NCBI RefSeq assembly: GCF_014645015.1
Contig: NZ_BMLC01000001.1
Coordinates: 186,001-250,000 of the forward strand
Length of the DNA stretch: 64,000 nt
Direction of reading: 5' to 3'
Source: Salinibacterium xinjiangense
GTDB taxonomy: Bacteria; Actinomycetota; Actinomycetes; Actinomycetales; Microbacteriaceae
In this document: positions 55,859 to 64,000 of the stretch, piece by piece
Layout of the letters: each line of letters begins with the position of its first letter
How positions within the stretch are numbered: the first letter of the stretch is position 1
The notes under the pieces: model-generated
Seen by the model: the letters and a program-made list of their open reading frames with translations, nothing else
Database searches by the model: none
What the model was told of the DNA's origin: nothing
Translations under genes and position numbers: made by a program

Positions 55859-56875
55859 ATGCAGGACCTGCGAGTAATCGGAGTAGAGAGCGGCGCATTG
55901 CTTGTCGTCGCTGACGACGGAACGAGATTCCGCATCCCCATCGACGAGGTGATGCAATCGAAACTGCGGCAGAGCGTGCCCGATCCGGGCACCGGGCCGA
56001 AATTGTCGCCGCGAGAAATCCAGGCTCACATCCGGTCGGGTATGTCAGCACAGGACGTGGCGTCTATCACCGGCGCGTCGTTCGAGTACATCCAGCGCTT
56101 CGAGGGGCCGGTCATTGCCGAACGTGAATTCGTCGTGCAATCGGCGCTCGGCGTCCCCGTGAAGGCGACGGCGGACACCGACCCGATGAGCCAGGGTCGC
56201 AACTTCGGCACGGTCATCCGGGAACGCCTGCACGAGCTCGGCGCCAATGACGAACGGTGGGCGAGCTGGAAAGATCCCGAAGCAGGCTGGATCGTGAAGC
56301 TCGCGTTCACGGCCAAGGAGATCGACCACGACGCCCGCTGGGGTTTCGATCCCAAGAAGCAGTCCCTGACACCCACCAATAGCGAGGCTGTGACCCTGTC
56401 CCAGCAGGGAGACGCCAGTGGCAGCATGATGCCGAGGCTCCGCGCTGTCAGTGAACCCATCCCGGACGCGTCCGACTCGGGCGCGTCCCGCTTCGACAGC
56501 GGAGCCTTCGCCCTCAGCGAGTCCCAACAACTGTCTCCGACCACGCAGTCTTCCCAGGATCCCGTTTCCATCGCCAGAGGTCGTACCGAGGAATCAGTGC
56601 AGGGCAACCAGACCTCTGACCTGCTCGAGGCGCTTCGTCGCCGCCGTGGCGAGCGAGAGAGCACGAATTTCGACGATACCCAATCCCGGGCATCACACCC
56701 GTCGACAGGTTCGATCAGGATCGTCGACGTGCAGATGGACCTGTTCGATGACGAGGCAGAAGACCCCATCCGCACCACGTCACCGCAGCCCGCCGTGCGC
56801 CGCAAGTCGCGCGCGTCGATGCCGAGCTGGGACGAGATCGTCTTCGGCGCTCGCCCGGACGACGATCCCGCCTAG
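55859..56875 (+). CDS. sepH: Septation protein SepH (DUF3071)
   Basis: 338 residues. N-terminal MQDLRVIGVESGALLVVADD and the helix-turn-helix-like LSPREIQAHIRSGMSAQDVA define the DUF3071 domain; a long low-complexity region and a C-terminal conserved WDEIVFGARPDDDP end the protein. In Streptomyces SepH binds and stimulates FtsZ assembly. The ATG at 55859 has GGAGG 8 bp upstream. Confidence 0.9.
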   Translation: MQDLRVIGVESGALLVVADDGTRFRIPIDEVMQSKLRQSVPDPGTGPKLSPREIQAHIRSGMSAQDVASITGASFEYIQRFEGPVIAEREFVVQSALGVPVKATADTDPMSQGRNFGTVIRERLHELGANDERWASWKDPEAGWIVKLAFTAKEIDHDARWGFDPKKQSLTPTNSEAVTLSQQGDASGSMMPRLRAVSEPIPDASDSGASRFDSGAFALSESQQLSPTTQSSQDPVSIARGRTEESVQGNQTSDLLEALRRRRGERESTNFDDTQSRASHPSTGSIRIVDVQMDLFDDEAEDPIRTTSPQPAVRRKSRASMPSWDEIVFGARPDDDPA

Positions 56876-56891
56876 AAGCGGAATCGCGCAG

Positions 56892-58022
56892 TCAGGCGAA
56901 TGCGCCGAACCTGATGAGCGGCACCCGGGATTCTGCGGGTGACCATGAACCGTGTTGTGCGATCATTCCTCGCCCGGCAGGATTCACGATTCGACCGTCG
57001 TAGTACGCGATTGCTTTGCGTGCCGCCACGAGGACGTCTCCGATGCGGGGCAGGACTTCCTCACTGACGTCACCGAACCATCCAGCCTGCACTGCTTCTG
57101 CCCGGGTCGCTATCCAGGCTCGGCTGTCTTCTGCTTCGTGCCAGCGCGCTACGGTGGCCGCGCGCTGCGCTTCACTTGCGCCTGGTTCGAAGTACAGCTG
57201 CAGGCATCGAGGCTCCCCCGCCAGGAATCTCACGCCGTCGAGAAGCTCACCATCCACGAGCACATGCGCATGCTGCGGCACGTCGAGCAATCCGTGGTCT
57301 GCGGTGACGAGCACACCGTCTCTCTGGCCCAGGGAGAGCACCAGGTCGCGTACCGCCGCGTCGGCCGACTCGAGCGCCGACGTCCATTCCCTCGACTGCC
57401 ACCCGTGCGCGTGGCCGGCCTGGTCGAGCTCGGGAATGTACACGTAGATGAGTTTTGGGGCGCCGGTCGTCGCGATCTCGGCAGAAGCCGCCGCCATCCG
57501 ATCTGCCATCGAGGCTGCGGGCACGTATCGTGCACCGCGGAGCACGGCGGTAGTGAAACCGGAGTTCCGATACCTCGACGGGCCGATGACCACAGGGTCT
57601 CGTCCCTGCGCCCTCGCGGTTTCGAACAGGGTGGGGACCCGCTGCCAGGTCGCAGGATCGATCAGCGCATCCCAGCCGGACAACTGGTTGACCACACGGT
57701 CGTGCGCGGCATCGAGCACGCTATACCCGACCATGCCGTGCTGGCCGGGCTTCACTCCAGTGGCCAGTGTGGCGAGAGCGGATGCCGTCGTGGTCGGGAA
57801 TCCGGATTCGATGACCGACTTCGAGGTCATCGCACCAGCAAGAGTTCGAGCGTGGCCCGAGCTGGCCTTGAGGATGTCAGCACCCAGCCCGTCGATGAGC
57901 ACGACGATCGCATTATCGACGGCAGGCAGCGTGAGGCGATTCTCCTGGCCATTGATGGCATCGAGGCAACTTCGCAACACATCGGCAAGGCTCAATCCGT
58001 CTGGTTTGGGCGCCGGTAGCAT
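56892..58022 (-). CDS. Alkaline phosphatase superfamily protein (nucleotide pyrophosphatase/phosphodiesterase-like)
   Basis: 376 residues. Metal-binding and nucleophile pattern of the superfamily: LIDGLGAD (Asp), FPTTTASAL (Thr nucleophile), PELDQAGHAHGW and TADHGLLDVP. Substrate unknown. The start at 58022 is only 12 bp from the divergent parC start and lacks a clear ribosome site, so a leaderless message is possible. Confidence 0.9.
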   Translation of the reverse strand: MLPAPKPDGLSLADVLRSCLDAINGQENRLTLPAVDNAIVVLIDGLGADILKASSGHARTLAGAMTSKSVIESGFPTTTASALATLATGVKPGQHGMVGYSVLDAAHDRVVNQLSGWDALIDPATWQRVPTLFETARAQGRDPVVIGPSRYRNSGFTTAVLRGARYVPAASMADRMAAASAEIATTGAPKLIYVYIPELDQAGHAHGWQSREWTSALESADAAVRDLVLSLGQRDGVLVTADHGLLDVPQHAHVLVDGELLDGVRFLAGEPRCLQLYFEPGASEAQRAATVARWHEAEDSRAWIATRAEAVQAGWFGDVSEEVLPRIGDVLVAARKAIAYYDGRIVNPAGRGMIAQHGSWSPAESRVPLIRFGAFA

Positions 58023-58034
58023 GGGGGCAATCTT

Positions 58035-60503
58035 ATGGCTACTCCCGAAAACCCCACCAACATCGCTGCCCCGGGCGAGCGCATCGAAGATGTCGATGTC
58101 ACCACCGAGATGCAGGGTTCGTTCCTCGAGTACGCGTACTCGGTCATCTACTCTCGCGCGCTCCCCGATGCCCGCGATGGTCTCAAGCCCGTGCAGCGCA
58201 GGATCCTGTACCAGATGTCGGAGATGGGCCTTCGCCCTGATCGCGGCCACGTGAAGTCATCGCGCGTGGTCGGCGAGGTGATGGGAAAACTGCACCCGCA
58301 CGGAGACGCATCGATCTATGACGCCATGGTGCGGTTGACACAGGACTTCGTGCTGCGCGTTCCGCTCATCGACGGTCACGGAAACTTCGGCACGCTCGAC
58401 GACGGCCCGGCCGCTCCCCGATACACCGAGGCGAGACTCCATGCGACAGCACTGGCCCTGACCGAGAATCTCGACGAGGATGTCGTCGACTTCATTCCTA
58501 ACTACGACAATCAGTTCACCCAGCCGGAAGTGCTTTCTGCCGCATTTCCGAACCTGCTCGTCAACGGTGCGAGCGGCATCGCGGTCGGTATGGCGACCAA
58601 TATGGCACCGCACAACCTCATCGAGGTCGTGGCTGCGGCGCGTTACCTGCTGGAGAACCCGGCTGCATCGCTCGACGACCTGATGGCCTTCGTGCCCGGG
58701 CCCGATCTTCCGACCGGCGGCACGATCGTCGGGCTGGATGGCATCAAAGATGCCTACGCCACCGGGCGCGGAGCATTCAAGACCCGCGCAAGGGTGTCAG
58801 TGGAGCCGATCACTGCCCGCAAGATGGGGCTCGTCGTCACCGAGCTTCCGTTCCTCGTCGGTACTGAGCGTGTGATCGAGAAGATCAAAGATGGAGTGAA
58901 CTCCAAAAAAATCAGTGGCATCTCGGATGTGACAGACCTTACCGATCGCAAACACGGTATGAGACTCGTCATCGGCATCAAGACGGGATTCAGCCCGGAA
59001 GCCGTGCTCGAGCAGCTCTACCGGCTGACCCCGCTCGAAGACAGCTTCAGCATCAACAATGTCGCGCTCGTGGACGGCGGCCCCCGCACGCTCGGCCTCA
59101 AGGAACTGCTGCAGGTCTACCTCGACCACAGGCTCAGCGTCATCCGTCGGCGCAGTCTCTTCAGGCTCGCGCGCCGCAAGGAGCGACTGCACCTCGTCGA
59201 GGGCCTCCTGGTCGCGATCGTCGATATCGACGAAGTGATCCAGGTCATCAGGCAAAGCGATGACAGTGAAAAGGCTCGCGCCAGGCTGATCGACGTCTTC
59301 GACCTGAGCCTAATCCAGGCCGAGCACATTCTCGAGCTCCGGCTGCGCAGGCTCACCAGGTTCAGCCTCATCGAACTCGAGAGCGAGGCAGGGAAGCTCA
59401 GAACCGAGATCGCCCACCTCGAGCAGTTGCTGGCAGATCCTGCGCGCATCGCGCGGCTGGCGTCTGATGAACTCGAGGAGGTCGCTCTACGCTTCGGAAC
59501 GCCGCGACGCACACTACTCACCGAAGCGCGTGCCTCGATCGCCACCACCGCAGCATCGCGCCGGAACGCCGCCATCCTGGAAATAGCGGATGCTCCCTGC
59601 GAGGTGATCCTCTCGACCACGGGTCGCGCAATCCGGGTCGATATCGCACCGGATGGAGGCGACGAACCAATGGCCGGGAAGCCCGCGAGACGGCGATCCA
59701 CACACGATGCGATCCGCTCTCGACTCATCACGACCAGCAGAACCGAGATCGGTGCTGTCACCAATCTCGGTCGGCTTATCCGGTTCACCGCGGTCGACCT
59801 TCCAAGCGTGCCGTCGAATTCGATCCAACTCGCCGCGGGCACGAAGATCACGGACTACCTGGCGATCAGCGGGAAGGAGACCGTGGTCGGTGTCGTTTCA
59901 CTCGATTCGCAGACACCGATTGCGCTCGGAACGCGCCAGGGCATCGTGAAGCGAGTGATTCCCGGCTCGTGGCCGTTACGGCCCGATGTGGAGATCGTCG
60001 CCCTGAAACCCGGTGACCAGATAGTCGGTGTAGCCCACTCCGGAGACGAGGACGAACTGGTTTTCGTCACCACTGACGCACAGTTGCTGCGGTTCGGATC
60101 GGCGCTTGTGCGACCCCAGGGTGTGGCTGCCGGCGGAATGGCCGGTATCAATCTCTCTGCAGCCGCCTCGGTCATCTTCTTCGGTACCGTCAACCCAACG
60201 CTCGACGCGGTCGTTGCCACGGTATCGAGCTCGACAGCCACCATCGCCGGTGCAGATCCCGGACGCGCGAAGGTGTCGTCGATGGACGATTTCCCCGCGA
60301 AGGGCCGGGCGACCGCAGGAGTGCGCGCGCACAGCTTCCTGAAGGGCGAGGATTCGCTCATGATCGCGTGGGCCGGTTCCGCCCCTGCGCTCGCTGTGGG
60401 CACCGACGGTTCTGTACGGCACCTGCCGGACCCAGGGGCGAAGCGGGATGCATCCGGCAGCCCGCTCGACGGTGTGATCGGCTCGATCGGGTCATCCCTC
60501 TAG
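58035..60503 (+). CDS. parC: DNA topoisomerase IV subunit A
   Basis: 822 residues. Quinolone-determining region HPHGDASIYDAM, catalytic Tyr130 in APRYTEARL, and a C-terminal beta-pinwheel domain. The GyrA-box QRRGGKG is not present; the equivalent place reads FPAKGRATAGVR, supporting ParC over GyrA. It decatenates daughter chromosomes with ParE, encoded at the window end. Confidence 0.92.
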   Translation: MATPENPTNIAAPGERIEDVDVTTEMQGSFLEYAYSVIYSRALPDARDGLKPVQRRILYQMSEMGLRPDRGHVKSSRVVGEVMGKLHPHGDASIYDAMVRLTQDFVLRVPLIDGHGNFGTLDDGPAAPRYTEARLHATALALTENLDEDVVDFIPNYDNQFTQPEVLSAAFPNLLVNGASGIAVGMATNMAPHNLIEVVAAARYLLENPAASLDDLMAFVPGPDLPTGGTIVGLDGIKDAYATGRGAFKTRARVSVEPITARKMGLVVTELPFLVGTERVIEKIKDGVNSKKISGISDVTDLTDRKHGMRLVIGIKTGFSPEAVLEQLYRLTPLEDSFSINNVALVDGGPRTLGLKELLQVYLDHRLSVIRRRSLFRLARRKERLHLVEGLLVAIVDIDEVIQVIRQSDDSEKARARLIDVFDLSLIQAEHILELRLRRLTRFSLIELESEAGKLRTEIAHLEQLLADPARIARLASDELEEVALRFGTPRRTLLTEARASIATTAASRRNAAILEIADAPCEVILSTTGRAIRVDIAPDGGDEPMAGKPARRRSTHDAIRSRLITTSRTEIGAVTNLGRLIRFTAVDLPSVPSNSIQLAAGTKITDYLAISGKETVVGVVSLDSQTPIALGTRQGIVKRVIPGSWPLRPDVEIVALKPGDQIVGVAHSGDEDELVFVTTDAQLLRFGSALVRPQGVAAGGMAGINLSAAASVIFFGTVNPTLDAVVATVSSSTATIAGADPGRAKVSSMDDFPAKGRATAGVRAHSFLKGEDSLMIAWAGSAPALAVGTDGSVRHLPDPGAKRDASGSPLDGVIGSIGSSL

Positions 60504-60640
60504 CCCGAGTCACCTGAGCCGTCAGCTTTGCGTCCTCAGTTCCGGCCGTCGGATACACCCTGGCGCCAATATCCATGAGTGCCACCATGGAGCGGTCGGC
60601 GCCCAGCTCGGCCACGAGAAGGTGCCTGGGCCGCCTTTCG

Positions 60641-62152
60641 CTAAACATGCGGCACAAAATCCTGCCACGCTGTGCGCCTGTCACCACGAGGATCCTCCTC
60701 GACCGCATCGATCGCGTCGATCAGCAGCGTCTTGCGTCGCCGCGACGTGTACTTCGGCCACCCTGTCAGTGTGCCGTTGCGGGCGAAACTCACCCAGTGG
60801 TCCTGCATGCGAACACCCGCCCGTTTGAACGCCCTTCGGCCACCCAGCGAGCCCAGGAGTCGACCGAATATGCCATCCATCCTGTCGAAAAGAGCGAACA
60901 GTTCCAGCCCGTGAGTCGCGTCGTAGCCTGCCCACCGCACCAGTCGTGGCGCGATATCGAAGCGATAGAAATGAACGTGGGCGAAGCGCGAGTGACGTTC
61001 TGCGACCTTGACCGAGGGGAACCAGAACGCGTAGTCCCCGCCAAAGTCTGCCGCTGCCCTGCGAGCTGGGAGCCCGGGGTACAGGGCCTTCAGTGCCTTT
61101 CGAGATCGCTTGCGCGTCCTGGCGAAGATCGCCCGGATGCGCGGCGGAGTCGTCGCGAGAATGTCGAGCCTTCCCGTGAAGAGCGAGCCCTCACGATCAT
61201 TGGTGCCGATGATGAGTGAAACGGGATGCGCACGTCCGGCCTTGAAGGCATCGAGGGGCCGTTCCGGCAGGAACTCGCCATCGATGACCGGACTCAGTGC
61301 GATGGTGCCGGGGTGCCGATCCGGGGCCAGTAGCTGCATTCTCGTGGTTGCGGCGACGATGTCGTCGATGCTCGCAGTGGACAGGAGCCGGCCAGCTTCA
61401 TCGGACGACGTGCTGTCGGTGCTCGAATCGTCTGCGACCTCGCTGAGCAGCTCGACGAACTCGCCTGCCCACTGTGCGGTCACGTCGCTGGGATAGACCG
61501 CGTTGGCCGGCGAACTCTGCGCGATCGCCCTGGCGAAAAGCCCTGCGGCCGCGGGAACGGTCATGAGAGTTGTCACCGCATTGGCGCCAGCCGACTCTCC
61601 AAAGAGAGTGACATTCGATGCGTCTCCCCCGAAATTGCCGATATTGTCCCGAACCCATTCGAGTGCCGCCACGACATCGCGGAGCCCGAGATTGCATTCC
61701 AGCGGCCGTTCGGGTGTTGAGAAGCTGCTGAGGTCGAGAAATCCGAGGGCGCCGAGGCGGTAGTTCATGTTCACGAAGACCACACCCCGTCGCACCAGCA
61801 CCTCGCCCTGGTACCGGATCTCGCGTGACGAACCCACGCTGTACGCTCCGCCGTGTACCCAGACCATTACCGGCAGCCCGTCGCCTTCCGGTGGCGAGAT
61901 GACGTTCAGTGTGAGGCAATCCTCAGAGATAGGGACGTTGGATGCCGGCCCGAGAAACTGTCCCTTCCGGTCCTGCGGGGCCACGGCACCGAAGTCCGTG
62001 GCGTCGAGCACCCCCTCCCACGGTCGAGCCGGCGCAGGCGCACGGAACCTGAGATCGCCGACCGGAGGTGCAGCGAACGGGATACCCCGCCACATCCTCA
62101 GTCCCCGTCGAAGCACTCCCTCGACGGCGCCACTGGTTGTCTCGACCCTCAC
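60641..62152 (-). CDS. Carboxylesterase/lipase, type B
   Basis: 503 residues. Nucleophile in TLFGESAGANAV, oxyanion-type MVWVHGGAYSVGS, His in GYDATHGLELFALF. GTG start at 62152. Substrate unknown. It lies between parC and parE on the minus strand, the same strand as parE. Confidence 0.92.
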   Translation of the reverse strand: MRVETTSGAVEGVLRRGLRMWRGIPFAAPPVGDLRFRAPAPARPWEGVLDATDFGAVAPQDRKGQFLGPASNVPISEDCLTLNVISPPEGDGLPVMVWVHGGAYSVGSSREIRYQGEVLVRRGVVFVNMNYRLGALGFLDLSSFSTPERPLECNLGLRDVVAALEWVRDNIGNFGGDASNVTLFGESAGANAVTTLMTVPAAAGLFARAIAQSSPANAVYPSDVTAQWAGEFVELLSEVADDSSTDSTSSDEAGRLLSTASIDDIVAATTRMQLLAPDRHPGTIALSPVIDGEFLPERPLDAFKAGRAHPVSLIIGTNDREGSLFTGRLDILATTPPRIRAIFARTRKRSRKALKALYPGLPARRAAADFGGDYAFWFPSVKVAERHSRFAHVHFYRFDIAPRLVRWAGYDATHGLELFALFDRMDGIFGRLLGSLGGRRAFKRAGVRMQDHWVSFARNGTLTGWPKYTSRRRKTLLIDAIDAVEEDPRGDRRTAWQDFVPHV

Positions 62153-62199
62153 TCGCGCATTCTACGTAGCCCGTGTGGACGGGCGAAGTCGATCAGACG

Positions 62200-64000
62200 C
62201 TAGACGTCGATCCGGTCCCTGTCGAGCCCGTTCCCGGCGATGATGAACTCTTTACGGGGTGCCACGTCATTGCCCATCAGCAGCTCGAAGACCGTCGCGG
62301 CCATCTCGGCATCCGGCGAATTGACGCGACGAAGGGTGCGATGCTGGCGATCCATCGTCGTCGTAGCCAGCTGGTCGGCGTCCATCTCGCCCAGCCCTTT
62401 ATAGCGCTGGATCGGATCCTGGTATTTCTTTCCGGTCTTCTTCAACCCGGCGAGCACCGCGTTCAATTCGCTCTCGGAGTAGGTGTAGATCGTCTCATTC
62501 GGTTTCGAACCCGGATTGATCACGATGACCCGATGTAATGGAGGCACCGCCGCGTAAACCTTCCCGGCGGCGATCATCTCTGGCATGTACCGGAAGAACA
62601 GGGTGAGCAGCAGCGTACGGATATGTGCACCGTCGACATCGGCGTCGGCCATGATGATGACCTTGTCGTAGCGTCGCGCTTCCAGGTCGAAGCTTCGACC
62701 AGAGCCTGCGCCGATCACCTGGATGATCGAGGCACACTCGGCATTCGAGAGCATGTCGCTCACGGAGGCCTTCTGCACATTGAGGATCTTGCCGCGGATG
62801 GGCAGGAGGGCCTGGTACTCGCTGTCGCGACCCAGCTTCGCGGTACCGAGGGCCGAATCGCCCTCGACGATGAAAAGCTCACTGTTGGCGACATCATTCG
62901 ACCGGCAGTCGACGAGCTTCGCCGGCAGGGAAGAGCTCTCGAGCGCGTTTTTTCGGCGCTGGGTCTCTTTGTGGGCGCGGGCGGAGATCCGAGATTTCAT
63001 CTCAGCGACGATTTTGTCGAGCACGAGAGCGCACTGCGCCTTGTCGTCCCGCTTTGTCGACGTGAATCGCTCGGTCAGCGCCTTGCTCACCACCTGCGCG
63101 ACGATGTTGCGCACTGCCGGGGTGCCGAGGATCTCTTTTGTCTGTCCCTCGAATTGAGGCTCAGGTACCCTCACTGTCAGCACCGCAGTAAGCCCTGCCA
63201 GTACGTCGTCTTTTTCGAGCTTGTCGTTACCCAGTTTCAGCCTGCGGGAATTCTTATCGGCCTCCGCGCGGAGGAACTTGAGCATCCCCTGCTCGAAGCC
63301 CGCCTGGTGGGTGCCACCCTTCGGTGTCGAGATGATGTTCACGAAGCTCTTGAACACTGTGTCGTAGCCTGTGCCCCACCGCAGCGCGACATCGACCTCG
63401 CAGGTGCGGGTCAGCTCCGTGGGCGTCATGTGCCCGTTGTCCTGCAGGACGGGGACGGTTTCGGTGAATGTACCTTCACCGCTCATTCGCCAGGTGTCCA
63501 TAATCGGGGCATCGGTCGCGAGGTGCTCCACGAACTCACCGATGCCACCCTCGAAGTGATAGGTCTCGTGTGTCGGCTCGACCGGTCGCTCGTCCCTGAT
63601 GTCGATCCTGAGCCCTGAAACGAGAAATGCGGTCTGCCTGACACGATCCAGCAGCTCGTCGGTCTGGAACGTCGCACCTTTAGCGAAGATCTGACGGTCT
63701 GCCCAATACCGGATGCGGGTACCCGTGACGCCCTTCGCAACCTTGCCCACAACGCGCAGTTCGCTGTTCGATACGAACGGGGTGAACGGCGCATCGAGGG
63801 TTGGCTCACCGCCACGATCGTCGAAGATGCCCGGTTCACCGCGGTGGAACGACATCGCCCACGTCTTGCCGTTGCGGTCGACTTCGACGTCGAGTCGCTC
63901 AGAAAGGGCGTTGACGACGGATGCACCGACTCCGTGAAGCCCACCGGATGCCGCATACGACCCTGAGCCGAACTTGCCGCCGGCGTGGAGCTTCGTGAAC
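62200..64000 (-). CDS. parE: DNA topoisomerase IV subunit B (partial, 5' end outside window)
   Basis: About 600 codons of the 3' part. The frame enters with TKLHAGGKFGSGSYAASGG (GHKL ATP lid), followed by transducer, Toprim motif EGDSALGTAKLGRDSEYQAL and DADVDGAHIR. The ATP-binding N-terminus is missing only because of the window edge. It pairs with ParC. Confidence 0.94.
   Translation of the reverse strand, partial: FTKLHAGGKFGSGSYAASGGLHGVGASVVNALSERLDVEVDRNGKTWAMSFHRGEPGIFDDRGGEPTLDAPFTPFVSNSELRVVGKVAKGVTGTRIRYWADRQIFAKGATFQTDELLDRVRQTAFLVSGLRIDIRDERPVEPTHETYHFEGGIGEFVEHLATDAPIMDTWRMSGEGTFTETVPVLQDNGHMTPTELTRTCEVDVALRWGTGYDTVFKSFVNIISTPKGGTHQAGFEQGMLKFLRAEADKNSRRLKLGNDKLEKDDVLAGLTAVLTVRVPEPQFEGQTKEILGTPAVRNIVAQVVSKALTERFTSTKRDDKAQCALVLDKIVAEMKSRISARAHKETQRRKNALESSSLPAKLVDCRSNDVANSELFIVEGDSALGTAKLGRDSEYQALLPIRGKILNVQKASVSDMLSNAECASIIQVIGAGSGRSFDLEARRYDKVIIMADADVDGAHIRTLLLTLFFRYMPEMIAAGKVYAAVPPLHRVIVINPGSKPNETIYTYSESELNAVLAGLKKTGKKYQDPIQRYKGLGEMDADQLATTTMDRQHRTLRRVNSPDAEMAATVFELLMGNDVAPRKEFIIAGNGLDRDRIDV

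Overview
This window reads as a high-GC actinomycete chromosome, most probably from the family Microbacteriaceae. That rests on gene content and order rather than on any marker tree: thrS-HIT-pdxS-pdxT-yebC-ruvCAB-yajC-secDF-rhodanese-relA, alaS-ruvX-mltG, DUF3710-dut with DUF3093/DUF4193, DUF3000-HRDC nuclease, and sepH. GTG starts and 1-4 bp stop/start overlaps are common, and codons are strongly GC-biased outside one segment.

Layout. 1-24.3 kb is a largely minus-strand housekeeping block: cell-wall lytic transglycosylase, Holliday-junction nuclease, alanyl-tRNA synthetase, S4, RarA, stringent-response RelA, SecDF/YajC, RuvCAB, the PLP synthase PdxST and threonyl-tRNA synthetase, with plus-strand cyclophilin, DUF349 and AbiEi-like genes inserted. 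24.3-24.9 kb holds four tRNAs: a minus-strand Gly-Cys-Val operon with its own promoter and terminator, and a plus-strand tRNA-Val(CAC).

24.85-33.52 kb is a genomic island inserted in the 3' half of tRNA-Val(CAC). A 44-bp copy of the tRNA 3' part (one mismatch) marks the far end. The island carries a frameshifted tyrosine-integrase relic, a more AT-rich two-gene membrane cassette (SdpA/SdpB- or HTTM-like), GNAT fragments, an IS30 fragment, a serine-recombinase tail, an amber-interrupted DUF6578-like gene and a pterin-dehydratase/VOC gene without a normal start codon. Its centrepiece is an array of tandem paralogues. Each full copy is preceded by the tail of a conserved reading frame that looks like the C-terminus of a polymorphic (REase-like) toxin, so the array is best read as toxin-tail/immunity cassettes in various stages of decay.

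33.6-64 kb returns to core genome: EI24 and DUF2071 proteins, a divergent Amt paralogue followed by a canonical ammonium transporter with a GlnR-like box, ZapE, a sulfurtransferase-SufE pair, DUF3000-HRDC nuclease, FadA-FadB beta-oxidation, aldo/keto reductase, Dxs, aconitase (with an 18-bp near-palindrome upstream), DUF3159-DUF3710-Dut, DUF3093, DUF4193, SepH, an AP-superfamily phosphatase and topoisomerase IV (ParC complete, ParE cut by the window edge).

Functional themes are protein translation and export, recombination repair, central metabolism, nitrogen uptake and chromosome decatenation. The only clearly accessory DNA is the tRNA-Val island.
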